Shown piece after piece: positions 8,041 through 14,405 of a DNA stretch of 14,405 bases. The position numbers and the translations under genes were made by a program. Position 1 is the first letter of the stretch. Every line of letters begins with the position of its first letter. This DNA is from Paraglomus occultum (Eukaryota > Glomeromycota > Glomeromycetes > Paraglomerales > Paraglomeraceae). The DNA is taken from the NCBI GenBank assembly GCA_910592205.1, contig CAJVPJ010000939.1, positions 1 to 14,405 of the forward strand. Reading direction: 5' to 3'. A model generated the notes under the pieces. The model was not told where the DNA came from, ran no database searches, and saw only the letters and a program-made list of their open reading frames with translations.

Positions 8041-9669
8041 ATCAATACGCTACATGCCGAATATTCTTTATCGCGGAATGACATAATGCGTAACATATTG
8101 TAAAATGGAGACCTCGTACAGTATCTTGTAAAGATCAATCCGTGTGGGGTAGAATGGATAAAGCCGATGATGTATTAAAAGTATCTTTATTTATAGTCTG
8201 CAAGCGAGAATAAATCCAAGACATTATGAGACATTTTTCAATAACCGACATATTGGCAAAATGTTATAAATTTAAATTAATTTATATTTACGGAAAAAGT
8301 AAAATGTCTATCGTTTAGCTAAATTACACGTACAACCCTTCACAAACTAGGCAATTCACAAATTTTGCACAAAGACTGTCCCATCGCCTTCAAAAAAAAA
8401 TTAGACCAATTGTTCAGTGATGACTATAATCAATCTCCTTGTCTTCCGTGCGTATATTGGAAAACCGTTATATTCGGAAAAGGCTTTTTAAATTACGCAA
8501 AAAAGTTTACCAATTTACTCCTAAGTTAGAGCTTACACCAATCAATTTTATTTGATCATATTGCGCGTACTAGTTACGATAAGCAGACTCCCAACTTGCC
8601 CACTCCTGTAAAAAACAGAATAATTTACTGCTAAGATGCTACAGAGTCAATAATTCAACGCTTAATCTTCTTTCGCCTTTCATCATCGTTTTATTGCTCC
8701 TTCTTCTCTTCTTGTTTTTTGTTGTAATTAATAATTTCTTCCATTATTCATTGACTTTTTAAAAATAACAAAGTCGATCATTAAATCTTTTACAACAACC
8801 CTATAAAATGTTTGAACGACAATAACTATTTTACTACTGCAGTCAATTATTCTCTATTCCATTCACACCTCCATATGGTCATTACTTTACATGAAAGATA
8901 GTGAATGGAATCGATGAACGAATTGCGCATAATATAATTCTAACCATCTCATTGATACATTCATACTTAATATAACATCCGAACAAGCTTTAGATACATA
9001 ACTGCTTATAATCAAAACATTAAAAAAACTACCACTGCACTTATATAACCGCACCGCATCTACCGAGCTAACCAAAGCCAAATAGAATCTAAACAAAATG
9101 CTACCTCCATTACAAACATTCCAACAACGAAAACCCTAAAATTATCCGGACGACGGAATATCAAATACAGCGAAGCGTATCTCAAGCAACGCTAGTTTTG
9201 CATAACAGTTCAGCAAACTATTTTAAAATAAAGTCACAACCATCAAAACTTTTCAACACCCCACGTGGTTATATAAAAAACACACACTAAAAAAAAACGC
9301 ATTTTTGTGGCATACTGCAAGTAAGAACTCTACAAACACCTCTTACAAGGTGAAAACGGACGTAATATAGGTATATCAAAGGCGTCGCAAAGTTTCGTTG
9401 GTGCCAAGGAAGATGTGCAATGTAACACAATGTAACACATGTAACACAAACATTGTAAATCATTTTATTTGTGTACTTGAAATTTCTAAGATCCTGTAAA
9501 ATCGAAATTTCTAACCCAAACTGTTACCATGTCGTTAGCATCAGAGACTGTTGCCAACTTGGTTAAATCTTCCTGCTTAATATGGATTCCTTACAATGAA
9601 ATCACCGACGTAAGGTCCACTCAAATTGACAACGTTTACCACGCTCTTCACAGACATGATTATAAGAGG
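8041..9669 (+). repeat. Direct segmental duplication, copy A
   Basis: This copy runs collinear with 12163-13940, from 'atcaatacgctacatgccg' to 'gattat.ag' inside the first exon of the kinase-like gene. Nearly identical runs include 'tctttatcgcggaatga', 'gacatttttcaataaccgac', 'gactgtcccatcgccttc', 'atcaatctccttgtcttcc' and 'aaactgttaccatgtcgtta'. Numerous small indels and substitutions are spread throughout. Left of 8041 the sequences differ abruptly. The block 8041-9528 has no convincing gene and probably includes the kinase promoter. The minus-strand frame at 8887-9096 is not preserved in copy B. Confidence 0.9.
9421..9448 (+). repeat. Three-copy 9-10 bp tandem repeat
   Basis: 'tgtaacaca' occurs three times in a row, at 9421-9429, 9431-9439 and 9440-9448. 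The equivalent place in copy B, near 13717, has a single unit. It has therefore changed in number since the duplication. It lies about 80-110 bp before the kinase-gene ATG. Confidence 0.8.
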
Positions 9670-11961
9670 ATAACGCTAGTATTACTTGGAAGTAGTGAAG
9701 AATGCACAGCAACGCTTGTGAGCGAGTTTGCTAAATTATACTCACTTCCAACACACGAGTATAACAGTGACGTTAATCAATTCACAAGATACTCCCTATG
9801 GCTTTCTTATCGTAACAAACACATAAAGGGTTTTACAAAGTCTTATGACGATAGCTATTACATGGTTGCTGATGAACGCTTTTACCATTATTACTCTCGA
9901 TATGGCTTCTGCTCCACATGTGGAATACTTCGATGTAGTCCCGTGTGGTGCATTTGTGGTTATAAACAATTATCCGATGGATGGACTAGCAACAATCACC
10001 AACTCGATGAGCTTATCAAGAAATCTCAGTTACAAACGAACTCACCAAATGACGCCTATTTGGAATGGATCCCATTCGATTGTATTGGTGATGATATAAA
10101 CATGAATTATGGTCTACCTACTGATGAACACACTGAATTGATTCCACTTGAGATAACAGACGAGTCACATGATTTATATTACGCTGAGGTAAACTATTTA
10201 CTTATGCGTCATGTTTATTGAACAGTTTACATAATTATTGACTTATTATTTCCACTAGTTATCTGATAAGCATCCTGATATTCTTAACACGGATGTTTGG
10301 GTTACCATCGGATTTACAGATTGGCGACAACGACAGTATTATCTAATAAAAGCTAGATGTGGATTATGTCTGGCGTGTACAAATCCACTAGAACCCAAGA
10401 TAAATGTGTTCTGTTTCAGATGTAAAGCGTCAACACCTTTTAATTGGACGACTGGCAACAAGTCATTGGATTCATTTATTATAGAGTCGTGGAGTAATAC
10501 AGAGAACGTTTATGATGCGTATATACAATGGATAGAATATTCTCTATTAACAAATGTACAAGAGATGACACCACTGCGCCATGGATGCACGCATATAGCA
10601 GAATGGAATAAATTGACCCGTGTAACACTCAAAAAATTAGTTGACAAACAAAACGATGAGCCACTTGATTTTCATCAGGTAAATTATCGCACATAATCGA
10701 CAAGTGTGTGGACCGTATGTTTGATTGACCAGTGTTTAATGTATTCTGTTTACTCAAAATAGTTAACTAAGGAATATCCGATGATGTTAACACCTGATAA
10801 TATTTGGATAATTGGAATCACTCGGGAGCCATCTACTCGGGAATATTATTTAGTTTTCTATTACGACGTATATGAAATACTGGACAGTTTTATACAAAGT
10901 AACAATCTTGTTAAATACATGCAGTATAGCGACTTTTATGAACTCAAAGAGATTGGATCTGGTGGTTATGAAACAGTTTATACTGCCAAGTATAGAAGGT
11001 ATGCAGAACTACGGAATATGAAACAAACTGTTGTGCTCAAACGATTTAAAAATTTTGATGAAATACCGGAACTATTTATTTCCGAGGTAAGCAACAATTG
11101 GTACTAGTACTATTAATTAAATTGATATTTAAGCTGACTCTATCACAATTTATTTAATAGTTCAGAAATCATGCCAAGTGTTTAATCAGAACTCATATAT
11201 TCCTTGATATTTATGGAGTGACACAAGATCCAGAGACAAAAGAGTACATGATTGTTATGCAGTATGCTAACAATGGTAATCTTTTGTCATATTTGGATCA
11301 AAATATTAACAAATTGACGTGGTTGGATAAATTACTGCTTTTGAAAGAGATTGCATGGTATCTGGATAATATTCATGAAGTGGGATTAGTGCACTGTGAT
11401 CTACATGGTGGAAGCATTGTTATAAATACCGATCCGGATAATGAGATAGACTCATATATATGCAATTTTGGTCTCTCGCGGTCAGTGAATTCATACGAGT
11501 CAAACCCAAGCATTCGAGGCGTTTTGCCATTTATTGCACCGGAAGTCTTCCAAACCCGCGAATTTACTCAGGAATCAGATGTGTATTCATTTGGTGTCAT
11601 TATGTATTTAATTGCTACTGGTGAACCACCATTTAGAGATTGGTCGTTTGACAAAAGTTTGGCGATACGCGTTTGTGAGGGACTGCGACCGTCGATGCCT
11701 GATTCTGCGCCAGAGAAATACAAGAAACTTGCCGAGCGGTGTTGTAATGCTGATCCTGATAAGCGTCCTAATGCATTTAAACTTAAGGGGAAGGTTTACA
11801 AAATTATTAGACATGCAGAAATGAAAAAGTCTGGTGACGACGTGTGGGATACCGTTTATCATAGTGATGTAAAGCCATTATCACGTCTCGAAAACGAGAG
11901 TAACTATACCAGCACACTCTTGCCTACTGGAGAATTGCCTATACCAAGAAACTTGCCATGA
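9529..11961 (+). CDS. Protein-kinase-like protein with N-terminal zinc-ribbon repeats, predicted pseudokinase
   Basis: Exons 9529-10188, 10259-10678, 10763-11086 and 11161-11961 (GT-AG introns of 70, 84 and 74 bp, all phase 0) encode 734 aa. The ATG is in 'gttaccatg'. Residues about 15-415 hold a repeated module: WIPY/WIPF/WIEY, a cysteine pair pattern (C128xxC131..C141xC143; C257xxC260..C272xxC275), then WTSNN/WTTGN, LDELI/LDSFI and DAY-x-(E/Q)-WI. The kinase domain is about 418-680. Its glycine loop is GSGGYETVY (425-433, with Glu at the third glycine), and VVLK places the lysine at 453. Glu468 sits just before intron 3. Further on are HCDLHGGS (546-553), CNFG (569-572), APE (594-596), DVYSFGV and ADPDKRP. 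The asparagine after HCD is Ser553 and the DFG aspartate is Asn570, so both magnesium-binding residues are lost. The architecture matches the expanded kinase family of arbuscular mycorrhizal fungi. A non-catalytic scaffold or regulator is inferred. Confidence 0.9.
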
Positions 11962-11988
11962 TTTAGATTCATCTGCAGGTACGGTTAC

Positions 11989-12225
11989 ATGTTGATACTA
12001 ATACAAATAAAGTCAATTTACAATGTTAACACCGAGCATTTTTTGTATTTAGAGACGCAACATCTTTTTGAAGACTTGCTTAATTCAACGGGTTTGTTTA
12101 TGATATTCAAGCTTTATCCAATGGTTCGTTGTCGTCGTTGTATGTGTATTAAGCAACATAACATCAATACGCTACATGCCGAATATTCTTTATCGCGGAA
12201 TGATATAATACGTGACATATTGTAA
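11989..12225 (+). other. ORF behind the kinase gene, possible decayed module
   Basis: A 78-codon frame from ATG 11989 to TAA 12223-12225. Its second half reads MVRCRRCMCIKQH and then YSLSRNDIIRDIL. The cysteine pattern followed by an 'S/T-x-x-N-D-I-x-x-x-I' segment loosely echoes the zinc-ribbon/WTSGN module of the preceding gene. The last 20 codons lie in the duplication, and copy A keeps the same frame and stop with only conservative changes (INTLHAEYSLSRND shared). It could be a leftover exon of a neighbouring array member, but no splice model was found that joins it to a gene. Confidence 0.2.
12006..12011 (+). terminator. Likely polyadenylation signal of the kinase-like gene
   Basis: AATAAA 45 bases after the TGA of the kinase-like gene. 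Confidence 0.45.
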
Positions 12226-13940
12226 AATAGACCTCGTATCTTGCAAAGATCGATCCGTGTGGGTGGAATGGATGAAGTCGATGATGTATTAAAAACATCT
12301 TTCTAATCTGCAAGCGAGAATATTACGAGACATTTTTCAATAACCGACATATTGGCAAAATGTTATAAATTTAAATTTGGTTTATATTTACGGAAAAAAT
12401 AAAATTTTTATTGTTCAGCTAAATTGCTTATGAACACGTACAACCTTCACAAACTATTCAATCCACAATACTACTACTTATATTCCTGCACGGAGACTGT
12501 CCCATCGCCTTCAAAAAAAATTAGACCAACTGTTCAGTGATAACTATAATCAATCTCCTTGTCTTCCTTGCGTATATTGTGGAAAACTATTGTTTTTACC
12601 CCACGCAAAAAGGTTTACCAATTTACTCCTAAATTAGAGCTTACCAATCAATTTTATTTAATTATATTGCGCGTACTAATACGATAAACAGACTCCCAAT
12701 TTGCCGCTCCTGTAAAAAACAGAATAATTCAATGCTTTTGTTTTTTAAGATGCTACATTCAATAATTCAACGCTTAATCTTCTTAAAGCTCCTTCTTTCT
12801 CTTCTGATTTTTTTGTTGTTTATTAATAATTTCTTCCATTATTTATTGACTTTTTATACTTTCCCCATTAAATAACAAAGTCGATCATTAAATTTTTTCC
12901 AACAAACTTATATAAGATATTCGAACGACAATGACTATTTTTTACTACTGGGGTCAATTATCCTCTATTCCATTTACACATTGGAAGCATTCGATATGGT
13001 TTATTATTTAACATGATAAGATAGTAAATGGAGCGATAAACGAATCGCGCATAATATAATTCCAACCATCCATTGATACATTTACTGTGGCGGATTAAAA
13101 CAAAATCGGATTAAAACGCAATTTTGGGGTCTTTTGGGTTTTCTTTTAATGTCTTGAAACCCACATATACTCTTTTACTAACAAATGGTATCCTAAATCC
13201 TAACCCAATTCCCAAAAAAAGGCTAAAAATTATTCCCCAAAAAATTTTATAATTTTCATACTAAATAGAAAAAATTTCGTTTTCATCCGATTTCGTTTTA
13301 ATCTGTCACATTTATTAACTTAATATAGTACCATTAACATCTGAACAAGCTTTAGATACGTAACCGCTTATAATTAAAATATTAAAAAAAAAACTACCAA
13401 TTGCACTTGTATAACCGCATCTACCAAGCTAAACACAATCTAAACTCCTCAATATCAACAACGAAACACGTCAACCCTAAAATTCTCCAGACGACAGAAT
13501 AACAAACACAGCGAAGCGTATCTCAAGCTAGTTTTGCATAACAGTTCAACAATATTTTAAAATAAAGTCACAACGATCGAAACTTTTCAACCACCCCACT
13601 GTTGTTATATTTATTGTGGAATACTGCAAGTAAGAAAGTATTATACTATAAAAGCACCTCTTACATTGCAAAATGAACGGACGTAATATATAAGTGACAA
13701 GGAAAGAGATGTGTAATGTAACACAAGCATTGTGATCATTTTATTTGTGCACTTGAAATTTTTCTAATTCAAACTGTTACCATGTCGTTAGCATCAGAGA
13801 GACTGTTAATAATCCAGCCATTGCCAACTTGGTTGAATCTTCCTGCTTAACATGGATTCCTTGCAATGAAATCACCAACGTAAAGTCCACTCAAATTGAC
13901 AATATTTACTACGCTATTTACAGACGTAAAGATTATGAGT
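12163..13940 (+). repeat. Direct segmental duplication, copy B
   Basis: Partner of 8041-9669; the offset grows from 4122 bp at the left to 4253 bp at the kinase ATG. The growth is the net of a 223-bp insertion plus its 7-bp target duplication and about 100 bp of scattered deletions. It begins inside the frame following the kinase gene and ends within the truncated second copy of the kinase first exon. Apart from these it contains no recognisable gene. Confidence 0.9.
13085..13307. mobile_element. MITE-like non-autonomous DNA transposon
   Basis: A 223-bp insertion is present in copy B and absent at the matching point of copy A (near 8960-8970). It is flanked by the 7-bp direct repeat 'acattta' (13078-13084 and 13308-13314), or 8 bp with one mismatch. 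Terminal inverted repeats run about 25 bp: the left end starts 'gtggcggattaaaac' at 13087 and the right end finishes 'gttttaatctgtcac' at 13309, with about 22 of 25 positions complementary. The right repeat overlaps the target duplication by two bases, so the exact boundary is uncertain. The subterminal motif 'cggattaaaac' recurs at 13091 and 13107. There is no coding capacity. The repeat start 'GTGGCGG' and a 7-8 bp target duplication suggest the hAT superfamily, but this is tentative. Confidence 0.85.
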
Positions 13941-13945
13941 ATGGT
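13782..13945 (+). pseudogene. Truncated 5' end of a second kinase-family gene
   Basis: The DNA matches the start of the kinase-like gene at 9529. It shares 'aaactgttaccatgtcgtta' around the ATG, then 'gccaacttggtt.aatcttcctgctta', 'tggattcctt' and 'tccactcaaattgacaa'. Compared with copy A it has 17 extra bases shortly after codon 6. This shifts the frame, and translation from the ATG stops after 22 codons at TAA 13848-13850. Beyond about 13945 similarity to the first exon is lost, and no zinc-ribbon or kinase sequence follows in the window. It is a relic of a tandem gene copy. Alternatively, copy A carries a 17-base deletion, but A has the long intact frame. Confidence 0.82.
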
Positions 13946-14079
13946 TCTCTGACTCAATGGCCCAGATTTGTACTCGCATGAGTGTAACTTGTATTTATTC
14001 AAAGTAGTAACATGTTATTTCGTAATCGATGCATTATTGCCGTAAAGGTATTCTGGGAATCTGATTCAACCTAAATAAT

Positions 14080-14274
14080 ATGAGTTATGACATTATTATC
14101 TTGACAAGTTGTATTTGTGTGCTGACTTTCTGGATTATACCTTCTGGGATTCATGGTGTTAATTTACTTGTAAAGAAAATAAAATGTGTTAATAGTGATA
14201 AGCTAATTATAATAGGAACAAAAAAAAAATACAAATCGTATAATAATAAACTTACCGACGAAAATTACAGCTAA
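14080..14274 (+). other. Unidentified 64-aa ORF with hydrophobic N-terminus
   Basis: ATG 14080 to TAA 14272-14274. Residues 5-23 (IIILTSCICVLTFWIIPSG) form a hydrophobic segment, followed by a Lys-rich tail that includes an A-run-encoded KKK. No domain is recognised. It could be a small membrane or secreted protein or a chance frame; the composition does not decide it. The surrounding 13946-14405 holds nothing else recognisable. Confidence 0.2.
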
Positions 14275-14405
14275 TCATAAACCCGCACGTGTTGTCTATT
14301 CGTGTCTCGAAACCCAAATACAAAGACAAGAATACTTTGTAATTACTCTTTTTATGCTGGATCTGGAAGCGTACGAGTGATCGCAATCCCCATACATCGC
14401 AGATC

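Noticed and set aside
8887-9096. Minus-strand 69-aa frame in duplication copy A
   Set aside because: The matching part of copy B contains indels and the MITE insertion, so the frame is not maintained.
9845-10099. Plus-strand frame overlapping kinase exon 1
   Set aside because: It is an out-of-frame shadow of the zinc-ribbon coding sequence.
11608-11862. Minus- and plus-strand frames inside the kinase domain exon
   Set aside because: They are shadows of exon 4, whose kinase motifs are unmistakable.
1-14405. tRNA, rRNA, CRISPR or long tandem arrays
   Set aside because: Scanning by eye found no cloverleaf with A and B boxes, no rRNA-like blocks and no regularly spaced repeats. A covariance-model search was not possible.

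Overview
The window looks like AT-rich nuclear DNA of a fungus, most probably an arbuscular mycorrhizal (Glomeromycotina, Rhizophagus-like) genome. Three things point there: short GT-AG introns of 70-95 bp; a BTB-BACK-TLDc gene; and a kinase gene carrying the 'CxxC...WTSGN...(L/I)DxFI...WI(P/E)(Y/F)' leader. The BTB-TLDc and zinc-ribbon kinase families are strongly expanded in these fungi. The species assignment is an inference; no database search was possible.

Layout, left to right. Positions 1-345 hold the 3' end of a truncated second copy of the BTB-TLDc gene. Its reading frame runs from coding sequence straight into former 3' flank, so the TLDc domain is missing. Positions 346-2394 are non-coding or undecipherable. 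At 2665-4181 (+) lies a complete two-exon BTB-BACK-TLDc gene (473 aa) whose 3' part is the partner of the fragment at 1-345. Positions 4182-5977 are intergenic. At 5978-6566 (+) is a three-exon PLAC8-family cysteine-rich protein (145 aa). After more intergenic DNA, a short minus-strand ORF at 7819-7971 may be a small protein or a last exon.

The right half is organised around a direct duplication. Copy A (about 8041-9669) and copy B (about 12163-13940) flank one four-exon protein-kinase-like gene (9529-11961, 734 aa). Each copy carries the upstream region and the first codons of such a gene. In copy A the gene continues into the full kinase gene; in copy B it is frameshifted and ends after about 160 bp. 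This looks like a decayed tandem array of kinase genes with a unit of about 4.1-4.25 kb. Copy B also contains a 223-bp MITE-like insertion (13085-13307) with long terminal inverted repeats and a 7-bp target-site duplication. Copy A supplies the empty site.

The most notable biology is the kinase-like gene. It has three tandem N-terminal modules of the zinc-ribbon/WTSGN type, the third without its cysteines. Its kinase domain has lost the DFG aspartate (NFG) and the catalytic-loop asparagine (Ser), so it is predicted to be a pseudokinase. Nothing in the window shows the genes acting in one pathway. They look like members of separate expanded families in a duplication-prone accessory region.
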